Position numbers and translations under genes: made by a program
The notes under the pieces: generated by a model
Database searches by the model: none
Seen by the model: the letters and a program-made list of their open reading frames with translations, nothing else
What the model was told of the DNA's origin: nothing
Shown here: positions 29,213-40,685 of the stretch, piece after piece
Layout: each line of letters starts with the position of its first letter
How positions within the stretch are numbered: the stretch's first letter is position 1
DNA from: Jeongeupia chitinilytica
GTDB taxonomy: Bacteria > Pseudomonadota > Gammaproteobacteria > Burkholderiales > Chitinibacteraceae
Length of the DNA: 64,000 nucleotides
Reading direction: 5' to 3'
Assembly (NCBI RefSeq): GCF_014652315.1
Contig: NZ_BMYO01000001.1
Coordinates: 186,001 to 250,000, forward strand

Positions 29213-29581
29213 ATGCTAGAGAACTACTTCCCCATTTTGCTGTTCCTGATCATCGGCCTGCTGGTCGGTGTCGCCCCGATGTGTCTGGGGTGGGGGGTCG
29301 GCAAAGTGCTGGGGACCAACAAACCCGACGCCGAGAAGCTTCTGCCGTATGAATGCGGCTTCGATGCTTTCGAGGATGCCCGCATGCAGTTCGACGTGCG
29401 TTACTACCTCGTCGCCATTCTGTTCATCTTGTTCGACCTCGAAGTGGCCTTCCTGGTTCCTTGGGCGCTGGTGCTCAAGGACATCGGCAGCTTCGGCTTC
29501 TTCTCCATGATGATTTTCCTGGCCATTCTGGTTGTCGGCTTCATCTACGAGTGGATGAAGGGCGCCCTGGAGTGGGAGTGA
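29213..29581 (+). CDS. nuoA: NADH-quinone oxidoreductase subunit A
   Basis: 122-residue membrane subunit with three helices. The first loop carries the family block KLLPYECGFDAFEDARMQFDVRYYLVAILFILFDLE, including the Cys and acidic residues near the quinone channel that join NuoA to NuoB/D/H. First of fourteen complex I genes; ribosome binding site GGGGAT before ATG 29213. Gap to nuoB is 4 bp. Confidence 0.96.
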   Translation: MLENYFPILLFLIIGLLVGVAPMCLGWGVGKVLGTNKPDAEKLLPYECGFDAFEDARMQFDVRYYLVAILFILFDLEVAFLVPWALVLKDIGSFGFFSMMIFLAILVVGFIYEWMKGALEWE

Positions 29582-29585
29582 TCTG

Positions 29586-30062
29586 ATGCAAGCACAAAAC
29601 CTTGAGAAGGGCTTCCTGACGACCACGGTTGATACCGTCGTCAACTGGACCCGTACCGGCTCGCTGTGGCCGATGACCTTCGGTCTCGCCTGTTGCGCGG
29701 TCGAGATGATGCACGCCGGTGCGGCGCGCTATGACCTCGACCGTTTCGGCATCGTGTTCCGCCCGTCGCCGCGTCAGTCCGACCTGATGATCGTCGCCGG
29801 CACCCTGTGCAACAAGATGGCGCCGGCGCTGCGCCGCGTCTACGACCAGATGCCCGAACCGCGCTGGGTGCTGTCGATGGGCTCGTGCGCCAATGGCGGT
29901 GGCTACTACCACTACTCGTACTCGGTCGTGCGTGGTTGCGACCGCATCGTCCCGGTTGACGTCTATGTGCCGGGCTGTCCGCCGACGGCCGAGGCATTGC
30001 TGTATGGCCTGATCCAGCTGCAGAACAAGATCAAGCGCACCAATACGATCGCGCGGAGCTGA
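29586..30062 (+). CDS. nuoB: NADH-quinone oxidoreductase subunit B
   Basis: 158-residue peripheral subunit that holds the last 4Fe-4S cluster (N2), which passes electrons to quinone. Ligands: the tandem Cys36-Cys37 in FGLACCAVEMMHA, Cys in MGSCANGGGYYHYSYS and Cys in YVPGCPPTAEALL. All four are present. Tightly packed between nuoA and nuoC. Confidence 0.97.
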   Translation: MQAQNLEKGFLTTTVDTVVNWTRTGSLWPMTFGLACCAVEMMHAGAARYDLDRFGIVFRPSPRQSDLMIVAGTLCNKMAPALRRVYDQMPEPRWVLSMGSCANGGGYYHYSYSVVRGCDRIVPVDVYVPGCPPTAEALLYGLIQLQNKIKRTNTIARS

Positions 30063-30066
30063 CCCG

Positions 30067-30660
30067 ATGGCCACCCTGAATACCCTGATGGAAAGCCTCG
30101 AGCGTGTGCTCGGCGACAAGCTCGCCAGCATCAAGTGCGCGCTTGATGAAGTAACGATCGAAATCAAACCGGCCGATTTCATCGCCGCGGCCACGCTGCT
30201 GCGCGATCACGCCGAGTTGCGTTTCGAATCCTGTGTCGACGTCTGCGGCGTCGACTACAGCGCGTACAAGGACAGCGTGTGGGAAGGTTCGCGCTTTGCC
30301 GCGGTCTACCACCTCAACTCCTACGCCAACAACCAGCGCCTGCGCGTACGCATGTTCGCGCTGGATGACGACTTCCCGGTCGTGCCGACCTCGGTCGACA
30401 TCTGGCCGGGCAACAACTGGTTCGAGCGCGAAGCGTTCGACCTGTACGGCATCGTCTTCGAAGGCCACCCGGACCTGCGCCGCATCCTGACCGACTACGG
30501 TTTTGTCGGTCATCCGTTCCGCAAGGACTTCCCGACCTCGGGTTATGTCGAAATGCGTTACGACCCCGAGCAGGGCCGCGTGATCTACCAGCCCGTCACC
30601 ATCGATCCGCGCGAAATCACCCCGCGCATCATTCGCGAGGAGAACTACGGTGGCGTCTGA
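30067..30660 (+). CDS. nuoC: NADH-quinone oxidoreductase subunit C
   Basis: 197-residue 30-kDa-type subunit of the complex I connecting module. Conserved C-terminal block WFEREAFDLYGIVFEGHPDLRRILTDYGFVGHPFRKDFP is intact. Separate from NuoD, unlike the NuoCD fusion of E. coli. Its last 11 nt overlap the nuoD start. Confidence 0.96.
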   Translation: MATLNTLMESLERVLGDKLASIKCALDEVTIEIKPADFIAAATLLRDHAELRFESCVDVCGVDYSAYKDSVWEGSRFAAVYHLNSYANNQRLRVRMFALDDDFPVVPTSVDIWPGNNWFEREAFDLYGIVFEGHPDLRRILTDYGFVGHPFRKDFPTSGYVEMRYDPEQGRVIYQPVTIDPREITPRIIREENYGGV

Positions 30661-31906
30661 AATCCGTAACTACACCCTCAACTTCGGTCCGCAGCATCCG
30701 GCCGCGCACGGCGTGCTGCGCCTCGTGCTCGAACTCGACGGCGAAGTCGTCGAGCGTGCCGACCCGCACATCGGCCTGCTGCATCGCGCGACCGAAAAAC
30801 TGGCCGAATCCAAGACCTACATCCAGTCGCTGCCGTACATGGACCGTCTCGACTACGTGTCGATGATGTCCAACGAACATGCCTACTGCATGGCGATCGA
30901 GAAGCTGCTGCAGCTCGACGTGCCGGTGCGTGCGCAGTACATCCGCGTGATGTTCGACGAGATCACCCGCATCCTGAACCACCTGATGTGGATCGGTGCG
31001 CACGGGCTCGACTGCGGTGCGATGACGATCTTCCTGTATGCGTTCCGCGAGCGCGAGGACCTGATGGACGTCTACGAGGCGGTGTCGGGCGCGCGCATGC
31101 ACGCGGCCTACTACCGCCCGGGTGGCGTGTATCGCGACCTGCCGGACACGATGCCGCAATACCAGGCGTCGAAAGTGCGTAATGCGGCAGCGATCAGGAA
31201 GCTCAACGAAAACCGTCAGGGGTCGATGCTCGATTTCATCGAGGACTTCACCAACCGTTTCCCGACCTATGTCGACGAATACGAGACCCTGCTGACCGAC
31301 AACCGGATCTGGAAGCAGCGGACCGTCGGTATCGGCGTGCTGTCGCCGGAACGTGCGATGGCGCTGGGGCTGACCGGCCCGATGCTGCGTGGCTCGGGCG
31401 TCGCCTGGGACTTGCGCAAGAAGCAGCCGTACGAAGTCTACGACAAGCTCGATTTCGACATCCCGGTCGGTGTCAACGGCGACTGCTACGACCGCTATCT
31501 GGTCCGCATGGAAGAGATGCGCCAGTCGAACCGCATCATCAGGCAGTGCGTGAAGTGGCTGCGCGAGAATCCGGGTCCGGTCATCACCGACAACAACAAG
31601 GTTGCGCCGCCGTCGCGTGAAAGCATGAAGACCAACATGGAGGATCTGATCCACCACTTCAAGCTGTTCACCGAAGGCATGCACGTGCCCGAAGGCGAGG
31701 CATACGCCGCCGTCGAGCACCCGAAGGGCGAGTTCGGCATCTACATGGTGTCCGACGGCGCCAACAAGCCGTACCGGCTGAAGATCCGCGCGCCGGGCTT
31801 TGCCCATTTGGCCGCACTCGACGAAATGGCGCGTGGTCACATGCTGTCCGACGTCGTCGCCATCATCGGTACGCAAGACATCGTATTCGGGGAGATTGAC
31901 CGCTAA
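30650..31906 (+). CDS. nuoD: NADH-quinone oxidoreductase subunit D
   Basis: 418-residue 49-kDa subunit forming the quinone pocket with NuoB. It starts with NFGPQHPAAHGVLRLVLELDGE, whose His residues line the quinone headgroup site, and contains YVSMMSNEHAYC and the C-terminal ...MLSDVVAIIGTQDIVFGEIDR. GTG start at 30650 with GAGGAG upstream, inside the end of nuoC. The stop overlaps the nuoE ATG. Confidence 0.97.
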   Translation: MASEIRNYTLNFGPQHPAAHGVLRLVLELDGEVVERADPHIGLLHRATEKLAESKTYIQSLPYMDRLDYVSMMSNEHAYCMAIEKLLQLDVPVRAQYIRVMFDEITRILNHLMWIGAHGLDCGAMTIFLYAFREREDLMDVYEAVSGARMHAAYYRPGGVYRDLPDTMPQYQASKVRNAAAIRKLNENRQGSMLDFIEDFTNRFPTYVDEYETLLTDNRIWKQRTVGIGVLSPERAMALGLTGPMLRGSGVAWDLRKKQPYEVYDKLDFDIPVGVNGDCYDRYLVRMEEMRQSNRIIRQCVKWLRENPGPVITDNNKVAPPSRESMKTNMEDLIHHFKLFTEGMHVPEGEAYAAVEHPKGEFGIYMVSDGANKPYRLKIRAPGFAHLAALDEMARGHMLSDVVAIIGTQDIVFGEIDR

Positions 31907-32403
31907 TGGTTACCAGCAATCAGGCACCGACGCTGAGTGCCGAATCGCAGGCGCAGATCGATCGCGAACTGGCCAAGTACCCGGCCGACCAGCGTCGCTC
32001 GGCGCTGATGAGCGCGCTGCGCATCGCCCAGGTCGAGCACCGCTGGCTGAGCAACGAGCTGATCGCCGTCGTCGCCGACTATGTCGGCGTGCCGCCGATC
32101 GCCGCGATGGAAGTCGCGACCTTCTACAACATGTTCGACCGCGCACCGGTCGGCCGTCACAAGATCACCGTCTGTACCAACCTGCCCTGTGCCTTGTCGG
32201 GTGGCTACAAGGCGGCCGACTACCTGAAGCAGAAGCTCGGGATCGGTTTCAACGAAACCACGGCCGACGGCAAGTTCACGCTGAAGGAAGGCGAATGCAT
32301 GGGCGCGTGCGGTTATGCGCCGGTCCTGCTGGTGAACAACCACAGCATGTGCAACCACATGACGCCGGACGCGATCGACAAGAAACTGGCGGAGCTCGAA
32401 TAA
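31906..32403 (+). CDS. nuoE: NADH-quinone oxidoreductase subunit E
   Basis: 165-residue 24-kDa subunit with a thioredoxin-like fold carrying the 2Fe-2S cluster N1a. Four Cys ligands are visible as two pairs in VCTNLPCALSGG and EGECMGACGYAPVLLVNN. It sits next to NuoF in the NADH dehydrogenase module. Start overlaps the nuoD stop (TAATG). Confidence 0.96.
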   Translation: MVTSNQAPTLSAESQAQIDRELAKYPADQRRSALMSALRIAQVEHRWLSNELIAVVADYVGVPPIAAMEVATFYNMFDRAPVGRHKITVCTNLPCALSGGYKAADYLKQKLGIGFNETTADGKFTLKEGECMGACGYAPVLLVNNHSMCNHMTPDAIDKKLAELE

Positions 32404-32404
32404 G

Positions 32405-33694
32405 ATGACCGTTTATGTGAAAGGCGTCGTGTTCGAGGGCGTTGATTTCGACGATCCGAAGCACTGGGGCATTGAAGCCTACATGGCGCGCGGCGGTTAC
32501 ACCGCACTGAAGAAGATCCTCTCGACCGGCATGACGCAGGACGAGATCATCGCCGAGATGAAGACGTCGGGCCTGCGTGGCCGCGGCGGCGCGGGTTTCC
32601 CGACCGGGTTGAAGTGGTCGTTCATGCCGCGCAGCTTCCCGGGCCAGAAGTACCTCGTCTGCAACACCGACGAAGGCGAGCCGGGCACCTTCAAGGACCT
32701 CGACATCATCGTCGACAATCCGCACGCGCTGATCGAAGGCATGATCATCGGCGGTTTCGCGATGGGCATCACCGTCGGTTACAACTACATCCACGGTGAA
32801 GTGTTCGAGGCGTACGAGCGTTTCGAAGCCGCACTGGAAGAGGCGCGCGCCGCCGGTTTCCTCGGCGACAACATCCTCGGCACCAGTTTCTGCTTCCAGC
32901 TGCACGGCCACCACGGTTACGGCGCCTACATCTGTGGCGAAGAAACCGCGCTGCTCGAATCGCTCGAAGGCAAGAAGGGCCAGCCACGCTTCAAGCCGCC
33001 GTTCCCGGCGAGCTTCGGCCTCTATGGCAAGCCGACGACGATCAACAACACCGAGACGTTCGCGTCGGTGCCGTACATCATCCGCGAAGGCGGGCAGAAG
33101 TTCCTCGAGCTCGGCAAGCCGAACAACGGCGGCACCAAGCTGTTCTCGGTGTCGGGCCACGTGAACCGCCCGGGCAACTACGAGATTCCGCTCGGCACGC
33201 CGTTCAGCGAACTGCTGGAAATGTGCGGCGGGATGCGCGACGGCAAGAAGCTCAAGGCGGTGATCCCGGGCGGCTCGTCCGCTCCGGTGCTGCCGGCCGA
33301 CATCATGATGCAGTGCACGATGGATTACGATTCGATCTCCAAGGCGGGATCGATGCTCGGTTCGGGTGCGGTCATCGTCATGGACGAGACCACCTGCATG
33401 GTCAAGGCGCTCGAGCGGCTGTCGTACTTCTACTTCGAAGAGTCGTGCGGCCAGTGCACGCCGTGCCGTGAAGGCACCGGCTGGCTGTACCGCGTCGTGC
33501 ACCGGATCGAACAGGGCCTCGGTCGTCCCGAAGACCTCGATCTGCTGCTCTCGGTCGGCGGCAACATCGCCGGCCGGACGATCTGCGCGCTCGGCGACGC
33601 AGCGGTGATGCCGGTGCAGGGGATGCTCAAGCATTTCCGCAGCGAATTCGAACACCACATCGAACACAAGCAGTGCCTGGTTCCGGGCTTCTGA
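32405..33694 (+). CDS. nuoF: NADH-quinone oxidoreductase subunit F
   Basis: 429-residue NADH-binding subunit with FMN and the 4Fe-4S cluster N3. The FMN/NADH glycine-rich region is LRGRGGAGFPTGLKWSF plus NTDEGEPGTFKD; cluster ligands are in EESCGQCTPCREG and a distal Cys in ICALGDAAV. Starts 1 nt after the nuoE stop. Confidence 0.97.
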   Translation: MTVYVKGVVFEGVDFDDPKHWGIEAYMARGGYTALKKILSTGMTQDEIIAEMKTSGLRGRGGAGFPTGLKWSFMPRSFPGQKYLVCNTDEGEPGTFKDLDIIVDNPHALIEGMIIGGFAMGITVGYNYIHGEVFEAYERFEAALEEARAAGFLGDNILGTSFCFQLHGHHGYGAYICGEETALLESLEGKKGQPRFKPPFPASFGLYGKPTTINNTETFASVPYIIREGGQKFLELGKPNNGGTKLFSVSGHVNRPGNYEIPLGTPFSELLEMCGGMRDGKKLKAVIPGGSSAPVLPADIMMQCTMDYDSISKAGSMLGSGAVIVMDETTCMVKALERLSYFYFEESCGQCTPCREGTGWLYRVVHRIEQGLGRPEDLDLLLSVGGNIAGRTICALGDAAVMPVQGMLKHFRSEFEHHIEHKQCLVPGF

Positions 33695-33734
33695 TTGGGT
33701 TTGGTTAAAAATTTGCCATTGAATCGAGTCGATC

Positions 33735-36026
33735 ATGCTGGAAATTGAAATCGACGGTAAGAAACTGACAGTCCCCACTGGAAGCACCGTGATGGACGCC
33801 GCCAATTCGATTGGCGTGCATATCCCGCACTTCTGCTACCACAAGAAGCTGTCGATTGCCGCGAACTGCCGGATGTGCCTGGTCCAGGTCGAGAAAGCGC
33901 CGAAACCGCTGCCCGCCTGTGCTACCCCCGTTACCGACGGGATGAAGGTCTATACCCACTCCGACATGGCCGTGAAGGCCCAGAAAGGGGTGATGGAATT
34001 CCTGCTGATCAACCACCCGCTCGACTGCCCGATCTGCGATCAGGGCGGCGAATGCCAGCTGCAGGATCTGGCCGTGGGTTACGGTCAGTCGGGCTCGCGC
34101 TACGAGGAAGAAAAGCGCGTTGTCGCCAACAAGAACCTCGGTCCGCTGATCTCGACCGACATGACGCGCTGCATCCACTGCAGCCGCTGCGTGCGCTTTA
34201 CCGAAGAGATCGCCGGCTACCAGGAACTTGGCATGCCGGGTCGTGGCGAGCACACCGAGGTGATGAGCTTCATCGGCAAGACCGTGAACTCGGAAATCTC
34301 CGGCAACGTGATCGATCTGTGCCCGGTCGGTGCGCTGACCAGCAAGCCGTTCCGCTACAGCGCCCGAACCTGGGAGCTGTCGCGTCGCAAGAGCGTTGGT
34401 GCGCATGACGGTCTCGGTGCCAACCTCGTGGTTCAGGTCAAGAACAACCAGGTGATGCGTGTTCTGCCGCTCGAGAACGAAGCCATCAACGAATGCTGGC
34501 TGTCGGACCGCGACCGTTTCAGCTACGAAGCGCTGAACAGCGCAGCGCGTCTGACCCAGCCGATGGTCAAGGACGGCGGTCAGTGGAAGGTCGTTGGCTG
34601 GCAGGAAGCGCTCGAGCTGGTTGCGACCAAGCTCAAGGGCATCACCGCCAGCCATGGCGCCGACAGTGTTGCCGCGATCGCTTCGCCGAACAGCACGCTC
34701 GAAGAACTCTATCTGCTGCGCAAGTCGCTGGCCGGTCTGGACATCCGCAATCTGGAAGCACGTACCCGCCTTGGCGACGTGCGTTTCGAGACCAAGGCTG
34801 CCGGCTGGCTCGGCCAGAGCATCGTCGATCTCGCCGCAAGCGAATCGCTGCTGCTGATCGGCTCGACGCTGCGCAAGGAACAGCCGCTGCTGGCGCAACG
34901 TCTGCGCCAGTCGGTGAAGAAGGGCCTGAAGCTCGCACTGATCAACCCGCACGACGACGAGCTGCTGTGCGCGGTTGCCGGCAAGCTGGTCGTGCGTCCG
35001 GACCAGTTGGTCGAAGGCGTACTGGCCGTGCTCAAGGCTGCGGCCGACATCACCGGCAAGGCCGTGCCGGCCGACATCGATCTGGCAGGTGTTGAAGTTT
35101 CGACCGAGGCGCGTGCGCTGGCCGAACTGATTGTCGCCGGCGAGAAGAAGTCGCTGGTGCTCGGCAATATCGCGCTGCAACACGAACGTGCGGCCGAACT
35201 GCACGCTGCTGCGGCTGCGCTGGCCGAGATCGCCGGTGCGACGCTGGGCCTGCTGCGCGACGGCGCCAACAGCGTCGGTGCCGACATCGTCGGTTTCGCC
35301 ACGAACAAGGATCTGATCACCGCGAACAAGAAGGCCTACGTGCTGCTGCACAGCGAACTGGCCGACCTGAAGCAGGGCGCCAAGGCGGCCTTCGAAGGTG
35401 CGGAGTTCGTCGTCGCGATGACGTCGTTCGCCGACGAAGCGCGCGACTACGCCGACGTGCTGCTGCCGGTGTCGCCGTTCTCGGAAACCTCGGGCACCTT
35501 CGTCAACATGGAAGGCAAACCGCAGAGTTTCAACGGCGTTGTCCGCCCGCTGGGCGAAACCCGTCCGGCGTGGAAGGTGTTGCGCGTACTCGGCAACATC
35601 CTCGGCCTCAACGGTTTCGACTACGACAGCTCGGAAGCAGTCCGTGGCGACGTGCTGAACGGCGATATCGCCAAGGTGCTCGACAACACGCCGGCCAAGG
35701 CCGTTGCGGTCAAAGCGCAGGCCACTGCCGGCCTGGTCCGTCTGGCTGAAGTGCCGCTGTACGAAACCGACGCACTGGTCCGCCGCGCACCGAGCCTGCA
35801 GGCAACGGTGGATGCCGAATCGGCTGCGCAGCTGCGTGCCAACGCAGCCACGCTGGCGTCGTTCGGTCTGGTTGCCGGCGGCAATGCTTGCGTCCAGCAG
35901 GGCGGGGCGTCGGTGACGCTGGCCGTTGCCGAAGATGCGGGCCTGCCTGACCAGGTGGTGCGCGTGCCGTTCGGCCGTGCAACGCTGGCGCTCGGTTCGG
36001 GTGCAATCGAAGTGATCAAGGCATAA
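33735..36026 (+). CDS. nuoG: NADH-quinone oxidoreductase subunit G
   Basis: 763-residue 75-kDa subunit. The N-terminal ferredoxin domain holds N1b (CYHKKLSIAANCRMCLVQVE), followed by the His/Cys cluster N5 (HPLDCPICDQGGECQLQD) and N4 (CIHCSRCVRF, with a distal Cys in IDLCPVGAL). The molybdopterin-fold C-terminal region follows. The extra N7 cluster motif of E. coli and Thermus NuoG (CxxCxxxC after N4) is absent, as usual in betaproteobacteria and mitochondria. The C-terminal ~120 residues are Ala/Val-rich and poorly conserved. Confidence 0.95.
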   Translation: MLEIEIDGKKLTVPTGSTVMDAANSIGVHIPHFCYHKKLSIAANCRMCLVQVEKAPKPLPACATPVTDGMKVYTHSDMAVKAQKGVMEFLLINHPLDCPICDQGGECQLQDLAVGYGQSGSRYEEEKRVVANKNLGPLISTDMTRCIHCSRCVRFTEEIAGYQELGMPGRGEHTEVMSFIGKTVNSEISGNVIDLCPVGALTSKPFRYSARTWELSRRKSVGAHDGLGANLVVQVKNNQVMRVLPLENEAINECWLSDRDRFSYEALNSAARLTQPMVKDGGQWKVVGWQEALELVATKLKGITASHGADSVAAIASPNSTLEELYLLRKSLAGLDIRNLEARTRLGDVRFETKAAGWLGQSIVDLAASESLLLIGSTLRKEQPLLAQRLRQSVKKGLKLALINPHDDELLCAVAGKLVVRPDQLVEGVLAVLKAAADITGKAVPADIDLAGVEVSTEARALAELIVAGEKKSLVLGNIALQHERAAELHAAAAALAEIAGATLGLLRDGANSVGADIVGFATNKDLITANKKAYVLLHSELADLKQGAKAAFEGAEFVVAMTSFADEARDYADVLLPVSPFSETSGTFVNMEGKPQSFNGVVRPLGETRPAWKVLRVLGNILGLNGFDYDSSEAVRGDVLNGDIAKVLDNTPAKAVAVKAQATAGLVRLAEVPLYETDALVRRAPSLQATVDAESAAQLRANAATLASFGLVAGGNACVQQGGASVTLAVAEDAGLPDQVVRVPFGRATLALGSGAIEVIKA

Positions 36027-36039
36027 GGGGGGGACGAGC

Positions 36040-37092
36040 ATGGAATTTCTGCAAACCACGCTGGGCCTCAACGCCAGCCTTGCTTTCTTCCTCTGGACGC
36101 TGGCCAAGATCCTCTGCATCGTCGCGCCGCTGATGGGGGCAGTTGCCTATGCCACCTACGCCGAACGCAAGGTCATCGGCTACATGCAGATCCGGATCGG
36201 CCCGAACCGGGTTGGCCCGTTCGGCCTGCTGCAGCCGATCGCCGACGGCGTGAAGCTCCTGCTGAAGGAAATCATTGCGCCGAGCGCCGCGAGCAAGGGG
36301 CTGTATTTCCTGGCGCCGGTCATGGTGCTGGTGCCGGCACTGGCCGCCTGGGCGGTCGTGCCGTTCTATCCGGGCTTCGTCGTCGCCGATGTCAACGTCG
36401 GCTTGCTGTACGTGATGGCGATCACCTCGATGGGCATCTACGGCGTGATCATCGCCGGCTGGGCGTCGAACTCGAAGTACGCCTTCCTCGGCGGCCTGCG
36501 TGCCGCTGCGCAGGTCGTGTCATACGAGCTGGCGATGGGCTTTGCGCTGGTCGGCGTGATCATGGTGTCGGGTTCGCTGAACCTCACCGAGATCGTCAAC
36601 CAGCAGGGTCACGGTATCGGCGGGGGCTCGATCCTGTCGTGGAACCTGATTCCGCTGCTGCCGCTGTTCGTCGTCTACTTCATCTCGGGTGTCGCCGAAA
36701 CCAACCGCGCGCCGTTCGACGTGGTCGAAGGCGAGTCGGAGATCGTGGCCGGCCACATGGTCGAGTACTCGGGCATGAGCTTCGCGCTGTTCTTCCTCGC
36801 CGAATACGCGAACATGTGGCTGATCGCCGCGATGGCGTCGGTGATGTTCCTCGGCGGCTGGCTGTCGCCGTTCCCGGAAAGCTGGCCGATCCTCGGCGCG
36901 CCGTCCTTCCTGTGGTGGGTGCTCAAGGTCTTCTTCATGATGTTCCTCTTCCTGTGGTTCCGTGCCACGTTCCCGCGCTATCGCTACGACCAGTTGATGC
37001 GCCTGGGCTGGAAGGTGTTCATCCCGGTGACGCTGGTCTGGATCGTGGTGGTCGGCGCGTGGATGCAAACCCCGCTGTCGCTGTGGAAGTAA
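36040..37092 (+). CDS. nuoH: NADH-quinone oxidoreductase subunit H
   Basis: 350-residue membrane subunit with eight helices forming the quinone entry channel. Family blocks: YAERKVIGYMQIRIGPNRVGP near the first loop, and FISGVAETNRAPFDVVEGESEIVAGHMVEYSG with the conserved acidic chain that couples quinone reduction to proton pumping. Intact and of normal length. Confidence 0.97.
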   Translation: MEFLQTTLGLNASLAFFLWTLAKILCIVAPLMGAVAYATYAERKVIGYMQIRIGPNRVGPFGLLQPIADGVKLLLKEIIAPSAASKGLYFLAPVMVLVPALAAWAVVPFYPGFVVADVNVGLLYVMAITSMGIYGVIIAGWASNSKYAFLGGLRAAAQVVSYELAMGFALVGVIMVSGSLNLTEIVNQQGHGIGGGSILSWNLIPLLPLFVVYFISGVAETNRAPFDVVEGESEIVAGHMVEYSGMSFALFFLAEYANMWLIAAMASVMFLGGWLSPFPESWPILGAPSFLWWVLKVFFMMFLFLWFRATFPRYRYDQLMRLGWKVFIPVTLVWIVVVGAWMQTPLSLWK

Positions 37093-37105
37093 GCAGGGGA
37101 TAGAC

Positions 37106-37597
37106 ATGGAAAAAATTGCTCATTTCTTCAAGACCTTCCTGCTGGTCGAACTGGTCAAGGGGCTGATGCTCACGGGCCGGCACTTCTTCCAGCGCAAGAT
37201 CACGGTGCAGTTCCCCGAGGAAAAAACGCCGTACAGTCCGCGTTTCCGCGGCCTGCACGCCCAGCGTCGCTATGCCAACGGCGAAGAGCGCTGCATTGCC
37301 TGCAAACTGTGCGAAGCGGTTTGCCCGGCAATGGCGATCACGATCGAATCGGAGCAGCGCCCGGACGACAACACCCGTCGCACCACGCGTTACGACATCG
37401 ACCTGACCAAGTGCATTTTCTGCGGTTTCTGCGAAGAAGCCTGTCCGGTTGACGCGATCGTCGAAACGCACATTCTCGAGTATCACGGCGAGAAACGCGG
37501 CGACCTGTACTACACCAAGCCGATGTTGCTGGCGGTGGGTGACAAGTACGAAGCGCAGATCGCCGCCAACAAGGCGGCAGACGCCAAATACCGTTAA
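37106..37597 (+). CDS. nuoI: NADH-quinone oxidoreductase subunit I
   Basis: 163-residue 8Fe ferredoxin subunit. Two CxxCxxCxxxCP motifs, CIACKLCEAVCP and CIFCGFCEEACP, bind clusters N6a and N6b that carry electrons to N2. An amphipathic N-terminal helix anchors it to the membrane arm. Confidence 0.97.
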   Translation: MEKIAHFFKTFLLVELVKGLMLTGRHFFQRKITVQFPEEKTPYSPRFRGLHAQRRYANGEERCIACKLCEAVCPAMAITIESEQRPDDNTRRTTRYDIDLTKCIFCGFCEEACPVDAIVETHILEYHGEKRGDLYYTKPMLLAVGDKYEAQIAANKAADAKYR

Positions 37598-37612
37598 CAG
37601 GGCCGATTCGCT

Positions 37613-38245
37613 ATGACCGAAGTGATTTTCTATGTGTTCGCCGCCATCCTGCTGTTCGCAGGTTTGCGCGTGGTCACCGCCAAGAACCCGGTGCACGCGG
37701 CGCTGTATCTGGTGCTGTCGTTCTTCAATGGTGCGGCGCTGTGGATGCTGATGCAGGCCGAGTTCCTCGCGGTGTCGCTGATCGTCGTCTATGTCGGCGC
37801 GGTGATGGTGCTTTTCCTCTTCGTGGTGATGATGCTCGACATCAACTTCGAGGAGCTGCGCAAGGGCTTCTGGAAGTACGTGCCCGTCGCCGGGACCGTG
37901 GCCGTGGTGATGGCCGTCGAGATGGCGCTGATCCTGTCGCACCGTGCGGCACAGATCGAAGGTGCGGGGCTGGTCGACCATCCGGCCGGCTACAACAACG
38001 CCAAGGTGCTGGGCCAGCTGATCTACACCGAGTACTTCCTGCCGTTCCAGCTCGCTGCGGTGCTGCTGCTCGTCGGCATGATCGCCGCGATCGCGCTGAC
38101 GCTGCGCAAGCGCAAGAACACCAAGTACATCAACCCGGCCAACCAGATCCAGGTCAAGCGGAACGATCGCGTGAAGATCGTTTCGATGCCGGCCGAAGAA
38201 CGTCCGAGCGTCGAGGCCCCCAAGGCCGACGACGGTCAGGCGTAA
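37613..38245 (+). CDS. nuoJ: NADH-quinone oxidoreductase subunit J
   Basis: 210-residue membrane subunit with five helices. AKNPVHAALYLVLSFFNGAALW and VYVGAVMVLFLFVVMML (the helix with the conserved Tyr-Val-Gly bulge) identify it. The C-terminal ~50 residues are cytoplasmic and charged (RKRKNTKYINPANQ...), as in many betaproteobacteria. Confidence 0.95.
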   Translation: MTEVIFYVFAAILLFAGLRVVTAKNPVHAALYLVLSFFNGAALWMLMQAEFLAVSLIVVYVGAVMVLFLFVVMMLDINFEELRKGFWKYVPVAGTVAVVMAVEMALILSHRAAQIEGAGLVDHPAGYNNAKVLGQLIYTEYFLPFQLAAVLLLVGMIAAIALTLRKRKNTKYINPANQIQVKRNDRVKIVSMPAEERPSVEAPKADDGQA

Positions 38246-38266
38246 GCGGCGGGAGAGGACAACAAC

Positions 38267-38572
38267 GTGATCACACTCACTCACTACCTTGTGCTGGCGG
38301 CAATCCTGTTTGCGATTTCCGTATTCGGCATCTTCATGAACCGCAAGAACCTGATCGTGCTGCTGATGGCGATCGAGTTGATGTTGCTGGCGGTGAACAT
38401 GAACTTCATCGCCTTCTCGCAGTTCCTTGGCGATACCGCGGGGCAGGTCTTCGTCTTCTTCATCCTGACCGTGGCGGCGGCCGAATCGGCCATCGGCCTT
38501 GCGATCCTCGTGGTGCTGTTCCGCGGCCTGCGTTCGATCGACGTCGAAGACCTCGACAGCCTCAAGGGCTGA
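38267..38572 (+). CDS. nuoK: NADH-quinone oxidoreductase subunit K
   Basis: 101-residue subunit with three helices related to MrpC. Conserved Glu residues of the proton path lie in LLMAIELMLLAVNMNF and AAAESAIGLAILV. GTG start at 38267 with GGGAGAGGA upstream. Confidence 0.95.
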   Translation: MITLTHYLVLAAILFAISVFGIFMNRKNLIVLLMAIELMLLAVNMNFIAFSQFLGDTAGQVFVFFILTVAAAESAIGLAILVVLFRGLRSIDVEDLDSLKG

Positions 38573-38606
38573 CCCGATAACAAGATCGACATAACAGGTA
38601 TTGCCA

Positions 38607-40652
<2,046 letters not shown>

Positions 40653-40685
40653 GCTCGGTTTGAATTGATAACAAGTAGGTAAACT